From JBLHHI01 sp047614125 (GTDB lineage Bacteria; Bacteroidota; Bacteroidia; NS11-12g; UBA9320), in contig JBLHHI010000099.1 in the NCBI GenBank assembly GCA_047614125.1, forward strand, positions 1-12,528: a DNA stretch of 12,528 bases, given 5' to 3'. The notes below the pieces were generated by a model. That model had not been told where the DNA came from and did no database searches. It worked only from the letters and a program-made list of their open reading frames with translations. Made by a program: the position numbers and the translations under genes. Of this stretch, positions 5,126 to 12,382 are shown piece by piece (within the stretch, counting starts at the first letter, position 1; each line of letters opens with the position of its first letter).

Positions 5126-6718
5126 TTACGATGCCGAAGTTGCCTTCGGTCCCGCATTCCGAATTTCTTCGTTCGATCCTTCTGCATAACTCTCGAAGTT
5201 TGTGTTAAACAAGCCAGCTAGGTGATTGGCTTTTGCGTCGTATTGCGTTTTATCGGCCCAGGTGTTTCTTGGATTTAATACCTCCGTTGGAACATTAGGA
5301 ACCGCAGTTGGCATGGCAAGTCCGAAAACAGGATGCGTCGTAAGTTCAACATTGTCTAATTCACCGTTTAAGGTTGCCGTAATCATGGCTCGAGTATATT
5401 TGAGACTCAAGCGTTTTCCTACGCCGTACGGGCCACCATTCCACCCCGTGTTGATCAACCAAACGTTTACCTGATTGTTGCGCATTTTTTCACCCAACAT
5501 CTCGGCGTATTTAGCCGGGTGAAGCGGTAAAAAGGCCGCTCCAAAGCATGCACTAAAAGTTGCCACCGGATCGGTAATACCGGCCTCAGTGCCAGCAACT
5601 TTCGCGGTATAACCACTAATAAAGTGATAACCGGCCTGACCAGGCGTTAATTTAGATATTGGAGGCAAAACACCAAAGGCATCTGCCGTTAAGAAAAATA
5701 TGTTTTTAGGACCTTTCCCAACTGATGGAACCGCAATGTTGTCGATGTGATCAATTGGGTAGGCAACTCGAGTGTTTTCGGTAACTGACGTGTCTTCGTA
5801 ATCAACCTTGTTGGTTCCTTCAAAGAAGCGAACGTTTTCAACCAAGGCACCCTTTTTAATGGCATTCCAAATTTGCGGCTCTTTTTCTTCCGTTAAGTCG
5901 ATGCACTTAGCATAGCAGCCTCCTTCGAAATTAAATACAGAGTCATCTGCCCAACCGTGCTCATCATCGCCAATCAATCGTCGGTTTGGATCTGCACTCA
6001 GCGTTGTTTTTCCGGTTCCGGAAAGTCCAAAGAAAATAGCCGTATCACCATCTTCCCCAATGTTGGCCGAGCAGTGCATACTCAATACGCCCTTGTCTTG
6101 AGGCAAGATGTAATTTAAGACGGAAAAAATGCCTTTTTTAATTTCACCGGTATATCCACTTCCACCAATTAAGATAATTTTTTTGGTGAAGTTTAAAATT
6201 GAAAAGTTGTGTTGACGGGTTCCATCTTCCTCTGCAACCGCCATAAAGCTCGGTGCGGCTAAAATGATCCATTCGGGAGTTTGGTTTTCACATTCTGCGA
6301 CCGTTGGCCGAAGAAATAAGTTGTTGGCAAAAAGGTTTTGGTAGGCCGATTCCGTAACCACACCAATGTTCATTCTATACGCTGGATCTGCACAAGCAAA
6401 AGCATCGCGTACATAAATTCGCTTGCCTTCGTAATGCGAAATAACCTTGTTTAATAATGAATCAAACGTGTCTTCGGAAAATGGCTGATTGATGTTTCCC
6501 CACCAAACAGTTTCTTTTGTTTTGGCATCGTTTACAACAAATTTGTCCTTTGGAGATCTACCGGTAAATTCGCCAGTATCTGCAGCTAAAGCGCCATTAT
6601 CGGTAAGTTTTCCTTCATTATTTAGAAGGGCGTGTTCAATGAGTTGATCAGGCGAAAGGTTTATAAAAGCCTCGGATGCCTTATTGATAATCTGATCAAT
6701 AATTGGGTGATTTTTCAT
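5126..6718 (-). CDS. pckA: Phosphoenolpyruvate carboxykinase (ATP)
   Basis: A 530-residue cytoplasmic enzyme, usual length for the ATP-dependent family. It converts oxaloacetate plus ATP to phosphoenolpyruvate, CO2 and ADP, the entry step of gluconeogenesis. Visible motifs are TGRSPKDKF (52-60, with substrate-binding R54), the P-loop GLSGTGKTT (231-239) and the metal-binding motif GDDEHGW (250-256). Two neighbouring features support a single-gene unit: a TACCTTTG -7 box 38 bases ahead of the ATG and a strong terminator behind it. No truncation or frameshift is seen. The start is the first Met and gives the expected N-terminus. Confidence 0.98.
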   Translation of the reverse strand: MKNHPIIDQIINKASEAFINLSPDQLIEHALLNNEGKLTDNGALAADTGEFTGRSPKDKFVVNDAKTKETVWWGNINQPFSEDTFDSLLNKVISHYEGKRIYVRDAFACADPAYRMNIGVVTESAYQNLFANNLFLRPTVAECENQTPEWIILAAPSFMAVAEEDGTRQHNFSILNFTKKIILIGGSGYTGEIKKGIFSVLNYILPQDKGVLSMHCSANIGEDGDTAIFFGLSGTGKTTLSADPNRRLIGDDEHGWADDSVFNFEGGCYAKCIDLTEEKEPQIWNAIKKGALVENVRFFEGTNKVDYEDTSVTENTRVAYPIDHIDNIAVPSVGKGPKNIFFLTADAFGVLPPISKLTPGQAGYHFISGYTAKVAGTEAGITDPVATFSACFGAAFLPLHPAKYAEMLGEKMRNNQVNVWLINTGWNGGPYGVGKRLSLKYTRAMITATLNGELDNVELTTHPVFGLAMPTAVPNVPTEVLNPRNTWADKTQYDAKANHLAGLFNTNFESYAEGSNEEIRNAGPKATSAS

Positions 6719-6755
6719 TAATTGTTCTATTAGTTCTATCTGCTATTTAGGGGCG

Positions 6756-6763
6756 CAAAGGTA
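6756..6763 (-). promoter_or_regulatory. pckA -7 promoter box
   Basis: On the minus strand this reads TACCTTTG, a full match to the Bacteroidota -7 consensus TAnnTTTG, 37 bases before the pckA ATG. A TTG -33 element at the usual distance is not visible, so activation by another factor is possible. Confidence 0.6.
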
Positions 6764-6787
6764 AAATCTCTTTGTCATTTTTTACGT

Positions 6788-7147
6788 TTATCCGCCTTTT
6801 TTCTTAACATGATATCCATCAAGCTGCAACAGACCAATTACCTTGTCAACAAAGTCGCCTTGAACTATGATTTCCCCTTCTTTTGCCGTTCCACCAGCAC
6901 CACACTTACTTTTTAGCTTTTTACCAAGTTCTTGTAAGTTTTCAGCCGAACCAATAAAGCCCTCTATCAAGGTAACCGTCTTTCCCTTGCGCTGTTTCTT
7001 GTCGCGAGAAACATAGAGTTTTTGTTTGGAAGCGTCGATATTTTCATCCTGAGTTTCTTCAACCTCAAAGTCGAACGAATCATTGGTGCTGTACACCATT
7101 CCGCCCAAATCACTTAAACTGCTCGATTTTTTTGGTTTTTTAGACAT
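6788..7147 (-). CDS. SUI1/eIF1-family translation factor homologue (YciH-like)
   Basis: A 119-residue basic protein. The N-terminal third (MSKKPKKSSS, then MVYSTND) is charged and probably flexible. The SUI1 domain (about 52-119) has TLIEGFIGS, LKSKCGAGGTAKEGEIIVQG and a C-terminal GYHVKKKGG, as in bacterial YciH. The eukaryotic homologue eIF1 checks start-codon selection; the bacterial role is less certain but ribosome binding is expected. The -7 box ends only four bases ahead of the ATG at 7147, so the message may have almost no leader. M17 is a possible second start. Confidence 0.9.
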   Translation of the reverse strand: MSKKPKKSSSLSDLGGMVYSTNDSFDFEVEETQDENIDASKQKLYVSRDKKQRKGKTVTLIEGFIGSAENLQELGKKLKSKCGAGGTAKEGEIIVQGDFVDKVIGLLQLDGYHVKKKGG

Positions 7148-7151
7148 GCTT

Positions 7152-7180
7152 CAAAGATAATACATCATCAAGTTCAACAA
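7152..7180 (-). promoter_or_regulatory. Promoter of the SUI1-like gene
   Basis: On the minus strand a TTG (7178-7180), 18 bases of spacer and TATCTTTG (7159-7152) match the Bacteroidota TTG / TAnnTTTG promoter. The -7 box is separated from the ATG by four bases, so transcription should begin at or just inside the start codon. Confidence 0.55.
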
Positions 7181-7183
7181 AAA

Positions 7184-8035
7184 CTAGTCGTGCGCTTCTT
7201 GCAACTTTTCATACAGCACTATTGCTTCCTTTGCCTCTTTTACGTCGTGTACCCTCAAGATCATTGCACCTTTGTTCAAGGCCAAGGTGTTGAGCACGGT
7301 TGTGCCGTTTAGGGCTTGTCTAGGATTGGTTCCCAAAACTTTGTTTATCATCGATTTACGCGAAAACCCCACCAAAACAGGTTTGTTGAAAAGTTGTACC
7401 AATTCCGGTAAGGCCTGAAGCAGTTGAAAGTTGTGCTCAACGGTTTTCCCAAAGCCAAAGCCCGGATCTAAAATTACATCGTGCATGGCAAGCGACTGAA
7501 AAACTTCCAGCTTGTTTTTGAAATATTCAAAAACCTCTTCAACCACATTGTGGTACTGTGGATGGTTTTGCATCGTTTTGGGACTTCCCTTTTTGTGCAT
7601 GGCAATGAAAGGGATTTTGGTTTTAGCTATCCACGGCAACATGGTTGCATCATCATCTCCGGCACTTATATCGTTAACAATTGAAGCACCCAAGGATACG
7701 GCCAATTGAGCCACTTTGCATTTGTTGGTGTCAATGCTTACGGGCAACTGAGGATGATGCTTTGCCAACCATTCTAAAGCCGGAGCAATGCGATCCATCT
7801 CTTCTTGCGCAGAAACTTCTTCGGCCCCGGGCTTGCTGCTGGCTCCGCCAACATCCACTATATCAACCCCATCCGTAATCATTTTGGATATATGTGTCTC
7901 CAAGTTTTTAGGTTGCATAAAGATGCCACCATCGTAAAACGAATTGGGGGTTACATTCAAAATGCCCATAACCTTGGGAGTGTCTAAATTGAAGGCTGTG
8001 CCTTTAATGTTGATTGTATTATTGGAATTTACCAT
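7184..8035 (-). CDS. folP: Dihydropteroate synthase
   Basis: A 283-residue enzyme of folate synthesis that joins 6-hydroxymethyl-dihydropterin diphosphate with p-aminobenzoate. Family motifs: GILNVTPNSFYDGG (24-37), DVGGASSKPGA (61-71), SIDT (100-103), VNDISAGD (119-126), a HKKGSPKTMQ segment, DPGFGFGKT and GFSRKS. SSKPG stands in place of the common STRPG in the sulfonamide/p-aminobenzoate loop. The start is set at ATG 8035, giving MVNSNN and normal family length; the frame stays open upstream to 8248, but that part overlaps the divergent gene and the shared promoter and has no family similarity. The stop is 36 bases before the SUI1-like gene. Confidence 0.96.
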   Translation of the reverse strand: MVNSNNTINIKGTAFNLDTPKVMGILNVTPNSFYDGGIFMQPKNLETHISKMITDGVDIVDVGGASSKPGAEEVSAQEEMDRIAPALEWLAKHHPQLPVSIDTNKCKVAQLAVSLGASIVNDISAGDDDATMLPWIAKTKIPFIAMHKKGSPKTMQNHPQYHNVVEEVFEYFKNKLEVFQSLAMHDVILDPGFGFGKTVEHNFQLLQALPELVQLFNKPVLVGFSRKSMINKVLGTNPRQALNGTTVLNTLALNKGAMILRVHDVKEAKEAIVLYEKLQEAHD

Positions 8036-8054
8036 TGCATGTGCCCGAAGCGTA

Positions 8055-8072
8055 TATTTTTGCACAAAAATA
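8055..8072. promoter_or_regulatory. Face-to-face divergent promoter (folP / DUF1599 cluster)
   Basis: TATTTTTG-CA-CAAAAATA holds a TAnnTTTG -7 box on each strand, pointing at each other with two bases between. The plus box (8055-8062) predicts a start near 8069 and serves the DUF1599 cluster; a TTG at 8035-8037 is a possible -33. The minus box (8072-8065) predicts a start near 8058 and gives folP a leader of about 23 bases. The two polymerases would compete for the same DNA. Confidence 0.6.
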
Positions 8073-8077
8073 AAACC

Positions 8078-8623
8078 TTGAGCACTAAAACGTCGGAACA
8101 GTATGACGCGGCTGTACAAAAATGTCGCGAGCTCTTTAAAAAGAAGACCATAGACTATGGCACTTCTTGGCGAATCCTCCGCCCAACCTCGCTCACAGAT
8201 CAAATTTTCATTAAGGCCCAGCGCATTCGAAGCATTGAAGAAAAACAAGAAAATAAAGTTGGAGACAGCATTATTGATGAGTACATCGGCATTGTGAACT
8301 ATTGCATTTTAGCCATTGTGCAGCTTAAAATGGTGGATGACAAGAGCATTGAAATGGATGCCATTGAGGTATTAAATTACTACGACCTCGAGGCAAAAAC
8401 CACTAAAGAGCTGATGCTCAACAAAAATCACGACTACGGAGAAGCTTGGCGCGAAATGAGAGTTAGCACCTACACGGATTTAATTTTAATGAAAATTCTT
8501 CGCATTCGGCAAATTGAAAACAATGCTGGTAAAACCTTAATTTCTGAGGGCCTCGAAGCCAACTATCAGGATATGATGAACTATGCTATCTTTGCTTTGA
8601 TTCGAGATTCGGAAGGTTCATGA
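8078..8623 (+). CDS. DUF1599 protein with duplicated domain
   Basis: A 181-residue soluble protein made of two similar halves. The first has YDAAVQKCRELFKKKTIDYG, then SWRILRPTSLTDQIFIKAQR and IRSIE; the second has YDLEAKTTKELMLNKNHDYG, then EAWREMRVSTYTDLILMKIL and RIRQIE. The family is linked to nucleotide modification or NTP-pyrophosphatase-like folds, but its reaction is not established. The start is placed at TTG 8078, just before KTSEQYD, where family members begin, and downstream of the -7 box at 8055; an in-frame ATG at 8039 would lie ahead of the predicted transcription start. The last codons overlap the next gene (ATGA at 8620), which suggests translational coupling. Confidence 0.85.
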   Translation: MSTKTSEQYDAAVQKCRELFKKKTIDYGTSWRILRPTSLTDQIFIKAQRIRSIEEKQENKVGDSIIDEYIGIVNYCILAIVQLKMVDDKSIEMDAIEVLNYYDLEAKTTKELMLNKNHDYGEAWREMRVSTYTDLILMKILRIRQIENNAGKTLISEGLEANYQDMMNYAIFALIRDSEGS

Positions 8624-10161
8624 AGTTTTTAGTGCAATTTAGTCGGGTTTTGGTGGCGCTGGTATTTATACTATCCGGCCTTCTGAAATTAAACGACCCA
8701 ACCGGATTTTCATACAAGCTCGATGAGTATTTTGGAGTTTTTATTGAAGATGTTGAGGTAGACCAAGATTCTGTTACCACCTTAATTCTCTCCGAAAAGG
8801 GGGATACCCTCATCCATCATGTTTACACATTAAGCCCAACCGATACATCCCTTAACCTTGTAATTCCCGTTGCTCAATTAGCCACAAAGATTACGGAAAG
8901 TGATAGCCATTCCGACACCGTCCTGTTCTATGAAACTTCGGTATATCAAGATGGAAGATTATTGGGAGATATATCCAACCCAAAAGACAACCAGAACTGT
9001 CAAATATTTATCATTAAAGAATCAAAAGCCTTGCTGAGAAATAAGGTCGTTTTGTCATCTGCATCAGCTGATAATAAGCAATTTGAAGTGTTGGTGGCCA
9101 GTTTGGTTAAGCCGAAGTCTGTCTGGAATTCCCTGTTTGAATGGTGCAAAAAAAACGCTCTTGCCTTAGCTATTTTTATGAGCTGGTTGGAAGCAATCTT
9201 AGGTTTTGCCTTGCTCATAGCTTGGCAACCAAGATTTACTACATGGATGTTGATGTTGCTCACCCTATTTTTCACCTTCCTAACATGGTATTCTTGGGTG
9301 TATAATAAGGTAACCGACTGCGGTTGTTTTGGAGATGCCTTGCCGTTAAATCCAGAAAAGTCTTTTTATAAAAACATCATTTTTGGAGTGGTCATTCTCA
9401 TCATCCTCTTTGGAGTTAAGCACATCAAGCCCGTGTTTTCCAATCCGTTTAGTGTTAAGGTGCTAACCTTGCTATCGATGATGTTGGTTGGGTTTAGTTT
9501 ATACTGCAAACACTATTTGCCCGTGGTAGATTTTCTTCATTACTCCGAAGGAACCGATCTTCGAAAAGGGATGGTAGTGCCCGAAGGTGAGCGAGATCGT
9601 CCGCACTTGCAAATACGATATTTGTACGAGGCCAAGGATGGAAGTGGAAAAACCCAAGAGGTATTTTACGACAGTGAAGGGGATGTATTTACCCCAAGAA
9701 TTGATTACAGTATTTGGAAATACGTCAAAATACTTGAGGAGAAGGAACTGGCACCGGCTTACGAGCCTCCAATTCACGATTTTACCATGATGAATTCCGC
9801 CGATGAGAATGAGTTGACGGAGTTTTTCGCTTCCAAAATCAAGATGCTGGCCATCTTGTACGACCTGTCGGATGTAAATCAAAAAGCCATTCCAAAATTG
9901 AAGTCATTGGCCGATTCATGTAAGATGTACGACATTGATTTTTGGGCACTTACAGCATCAACACCGGAAGAAGCGGAAGCCTTCCGGCATGAGCACCAGC
10001 TGGCTTCGTTTAGGTTTCACTTTGGCGATCAAACCAATCTAAAGTCAATCATTCGGTCTAATCCGGGTTTGTTGTTGATTTCAGATACGTCGGTAGTTCG
10101 TAGAACATGGCCGTCAACCCGTTTGCCAAGCTTTAAAAGAGTTAGCAAAATCATAAAATAG
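8620..10161 (+). CDS. DoxX/MauE-type membrane protein with thioredoxin-like end (BT_3928-like)
   Basis: A 513-residue inner-membrane protein. The first membrane segment (about 5-24) is followed by LKLNDPTGFSYKLDEYFG, typical of the BT_3928/DoxX group. A mostly polar insert (about 42-165) follows, then membrane segments near 174-195, 200-225 and 247-265, with CGCFG at 234-238, the signature shared with MauE. A fifth segment lies near 277-295. The rest (about 381-510) resembles a thioredoxin fold (HDFTMMNS, AILYDLS) but has no CxxC pair, so ordinary disulfide exchange is unlikely there. MauE-like proteins help electron or disulfide transfer outside the cytoplasm; that role is inferred. The gene is coupled to DUF1599 upstream, and the permease starts three bases after its stop. 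Confidence 0.85.
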   Translation: MKFLVQFSRVLVALVFILSGLLKLNDPTGFSYKLDEYFGVFIEDVEVDQDSVTTLILSEKGDTLIHHVYTLSPTDTSLNLVIPVAQLATKITESDSHSDTVLFYETSVYQDGRLLGDISNPKDNQNCQIFIIKESKALLRNKVVLSSASADNKQFEVLVASLVKPKSVWNSLFEWCKKNALALAIFMSWLEAILGFALLIAWQPRFTTWMLMLLTLFFTFLTWYSWVYNKVTDCGCFGDALPLNPEKSFYKNIIFGVVILIILFGVKHIKPVFSNPFSVKVLTLLSMMLVGFSLYCKHYLPVVDFLHYSEGTDLRKGMVVPEGERDRPHLQIRYLYEAKDGSGKTQEVFYDSEGDVFTPRIDYSIWKYVKILEEKELAPAYEPPIHDFTMMNSADENELTEFFASKIKMLAILYDLSDVNQKAIPKLKSLADSCKMYDIDFWALTASTPEEAEAFRHEHQLASFRFHFGDQTNLKSIIRSNPGLLLISDTSVVRRTWPSTRLPSFKRVSKIIK

Positions 10162-10164
10162 CGT

Positions 10165-11214
10165 ATGAAGCAATATGTGGGCAAGCTTGGGTACTCAGCC
10201 TTTATTTTGTTCAGTGTTGCCACCATTGTGTTTTGGTTGTTTAGCTTTTCGTTTCCATCGCCCGAAGACATCTTGGTAACCGATCGCACCGATGAGCGAA
10301 CCTTAAAAGCAATTCAAAGCGAGCTCAACTTAGATCAACCCCTTGGAGTTCAATACCGAGCGTTTTTAAATGATCTTTCCCCAATTTCGGTCTATGGTTC
10401 TGCCAAGATTCCGAAAATTTCACATCTGCATTTATTTACCACAAAATCCAAAGCGGTAGTTGTAAAGTGGCCGTATCTGCGCCGTTCTTTTCAATCCGGA
10501 CAATTTACCAGTGCTCTGCTCTTTGATGCATTTAAAGGAACCTTCGTATTGGCCTTGGCCGCAATGATCTTTGCTACCTTGTTTGGGTTGTTTTTTGGAG
10601 TAATTGCCGGCATTAAACGAGGAACGTGGTGGGATCAAGCCATTCTGTTTGTTTCTACTTTGGGGGTTTCGGTACCTTCTTTTTTCTCAGCTATTGTTTT
10701 TAGCTGGTTGTTTGGATATGTTTGGCACCAGTATACTGGTTTGAATCTGGTTGGAAGCTTGTATGAGGTAGATCCGTTTAAAGGGGCCAGTCTGCAATTG
10801 AAAAACTTGATTCTTCCCGCCTTAGCCTTAGGTATTCGACCCTTGGCCATCATTACGCAACTTACTCGTAATGCAATGTTGGATACACTTAAGCAAGATT
10901 TTATTCGAACCGCTAAGTCGAAAGGATTGTCAAAACGAGTTATTTATTTTAAACACGCATTAAAATTTGCCTTAAACCCAATTGTTACTTCTATTTCCGG
11001 TTGGTTTGCTTCATTGTTGGCTGGGGCATTTTTTGTAGAATACATTTTTAATTGGAAGGGCTTGGGAAGTTTAACCATTCAAGCCTTAGAAACCAGCGAC
11101 TTGCCTGTAATTATGGGAGCCATTTTGTTCATAGCTGTAATCTTTATTGGAATGAATTATTTGGTGGATGTTCTGTATGCTAAGTTGGATCCAAGAATTC
11201 GGGTAAATGCGTAA
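10165..11214 (+). CDS. Oligopeptide-type ABC transporter permease (DppB/OppB family)
   Basis: A 349-residue integral membrane protein of the binding-protein-dependent transport permease family. It has an N-terminal membrane segment (about 8-30), a periplasmic part (about 31-110) with LNLDQPLGVQYRAFL typical of DppB/OppB, and a five-segment core from about 112 onward. The cytoplasmic EAA-type loop that contacts the ATPase is visible near 249-272 (TAKSKGLSKRVIYFKHALK). No second permease, ATPase or binding protein is encoded here, so partners must lie elsewhere. It sits between the DoxX gene (3-base gap) and aroK (8-base overlap). Confidence 0.92.
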   Translation: MKQYVGKLGYSAFILFSVATIVFWLFSFSFPSPEDILVTDRTDERTLKAIQSELNLDQPLGVQYRAFLNDLSPISVYGSAKIPKISHLHLFTTKSKAVVVKWPYLRRSFQSGQFTSALLFDAFKGTFVLALAAMIFATLFGLFFGVIAGIKRGTWWDQAILFVSTLGVSVPSFFSAIVFSWLFGYVWHQYTGLNLVGSLYEVDPFKGASLQLKNLILPALALGIRPLAIITQLTRNAMLDTLKQDFIRTAKSKGLSKRVIYFKHALKFALNPIVTSISGWFASLLAGAFFVEYIFNWKGLGSLTIQALETSDLPVIMGAILFIAVIFIGMNYLVDVLYAKLDPRIRVNA

Positions 11215-11740
11215 GAAGTTGATTTGCTTGGTTGGATTACCTGGAGTTGGAAAAACAACGGTTGGAAAAGATTTGGCCAACGCGTTAAAGTATCAATTCA
11301 TCGACCTAGATGCCAAAATTGAGCAAACACAAGGAATGAGCATTAAAGAATTATTTGAGAAGCACGGAGAAGATGGGTTTCGCTCATTAGAACACATTGT
11401 TTTGAAAGCGGTTCTTAGTTCGTTGGAAGAAAACAGCGGTACGGTTTTGTCGTGCGGTGGTGGAACGCCTTGTTTTCAAAACAATATGGCACTGTTAAAG
11501 ATTGGGGGAGTGGTGGTTTATTTGGAGGAGGATTTACATACCATTGCCCTGCATTTAGAAGAATCCAACGCCAAAAAGGTTGAGCGTCCCATGTTTAAAG
11601 GGCTAAAAACGGCGATGATTTTGCATGAATTGTGGCTTGAAAGAAGATCGATATATGAGCAAAGCCACGTGATTACTGGCATTGCAAGTGTTTACAACTC
11701 GCATTTATTCACAAATCGGTTGGATTTATTCACAAAGTAG
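11207..11740 (+). CDS. aroK: Shikimate kinase
   Basis: A 177-residue cytoplasmic kinase of the usual length. It phosphorylates shikimate at the 3-OH using ATP, in the chorismate and aromatic amino acid pathway. P-loop GLPGVGKTT (10-18), D33 and D35 in FIDLDAKIE, shikimate-binding R59, GGG at 84-86 in SCGGGTP, and the lid Arg at 127 in ERPMF are all present. Its ATG overlaps the end of the permease gene by 8 bases, so it is translated from the same message. It is the last gene of the four-gene cluster; no hairpin terminator is obvious before the HU promoter. Confidence 0.96.
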   Translation: MRKKLICLVGLPGVGKTTVGKDLANALKYQFIDLDAKIEQTQGMSIKELFEKHGEDGFRSLEHIVLKAVLSSLEENSGTVLSCGGGTPCFQNNMALLKIGGVVVYLEEDLHTIALHLEESNAKKVERPMFKGLKTAMILHELWLERRSIYEQSHVITGIASVYNSHLFTNRLDLFTK

Positions 11741-11749
11741 CCCTGAATT

Positions 11750-11780
11750 TTGATGATACTCGGTTAATCGTGTAACATTG
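11750..11780 (+). promoter_or_regulatory. HU gene promoter
   Basis: TTG (11750-11752), 20 bases of spacer and TAACATTG (11773-11780) match the Bacteroidota TTG / TAnnTTTG promoter with one mismatch in the -7 box. Transcription would begin near 11787, leaving a leader of about 80 bases. Confidence 0.55.
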
Positions 11781-11793
11781 TTTAACGATAAAA

Positions 11794-11833
11794 GATATAT
11801 ATGAAGCCAGCGCAGGTTCAGCTGGGCTATATC
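11794..11833 (+). promoter_or_regulatory. Hairpin in the HU leader
   Basis: CCAGC (11807-11811) pairs with GCTGG (11821-11825) around a 9-base loop, and GATATA (11794-11799) with TATATC (11828-11833) forms an outer stem. There is no T-run, so this is not a terminator. It could protect the message or control translation. Confidence 0.4.
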
Positions 11834-11868
11834 AATTTTTAGTAACTGTAATTTAAAATAAAAAAAAC

Positions 11869-12141
11869 ATGAACAAATCAGAGTTAATCTCACAGATGTC
11901 TGCCGATGCGGGTATTACCAAAGCTCAAGCACAGTCAGCTTTAAATTCTTTCTTAGATTCTTCTTCAGGTGCCTTAAAAGCAGGTGGAAAAGTAATCTTA
12001 GTTGGATTCGGAACATTCTCAGTATCTAACCGTGCTGCTAGAACAGGAAGAAACCCACAAACTGGTAAAGAAATTCAAATCGCAGCTAAAAACGTTGTTA
12101 AGTTTAAAGCGGGTTCTGAATTGTCGGAAAAAGTGAACTAG
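11869..12141 (+). CDS. HU-type DNA-binding protein
   Basis: A 90-residue histone-like protein of the HU/IHF family that bends and compacts DNA as a dimer. It has an N-terminal helical part (MNKSELISQMSADAGITKAQ), the GFGTFSVSNRAARTGRNPQTG segment with the DNA-intercalating Pro in RNPQTG, and VVKFKAGSELSEKVN at the end. Length and motifs are standard. It has its own promoter, an A-rich leader directly ahead of ATG, and a strong terminator, so it is likely abundantly expressed as a single-gene unit. Confidence 0.97.
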   Translation: MNKSELISQMSADAGITKAQAQSALNSFLDSSSGALKAGGKVILVGFGTFSVSNRAARTGRNPQTGKEIQIAAKNVVKFKAGSELSEKVN

Positions 12142-12169
12142 AAATCGTTTTTTCTTAGAACGAAATTGA

Positions 12170-12199
12170 AACCCAGGCCAATTGGCTTGGGTTTTTTTT
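12170..12199 (+). terminator. Intrinsic terminator of the HU gene
   Basis: AACCCAGGCC (12170-12179) pairs with GGCTTGGGTT (12184-12193) around AATT with one G-T wobble, followed by a run of eight T. Confidence 0.93.
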
Positions 12200-12260
12200 G
12201 TGCCCGATTTTACTGCATTAAATTATACTAACCCTTTTTTAAACCACCGGCATTCCTTAT

Positions 12261-12382
12261 AACCTGAGTTCGATTAATCCTTGCGGTTCAGAACGCTTGT
12301 CAATAGTGAGATGCGAATGAAAATTGTGAAAAAATAGCGGGCTATTTTGAACCATTTTTATGAAGTAGATTGCTGTTGCCAA
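12261..12382 (-). repeat. Structured repeat unit A, right copy, inverted
   Basis: Reverse complement of 1-122 with only two differences in 122 bases, matching unit positions 4 and 30. Both changes fall in stems and worsen the pairing. The unit stands alone, without unit B, 61 bases after the HU terminator. Confidence 0.93.

Noticed and set aside
8039..8077. ATG at 8039 as the DUF1599 start
   Set aside because: It lies upstream of the -7 box at 8055-8062 and the extra residues are not family-like; it stays a weak alternative.
8036..8248. N-terminal extension of FolP by 71 residues
   Set aside because: It overlaps the divergent DUF1599 gene and the shared promoter, and FolP motifs fit a start at 8035.
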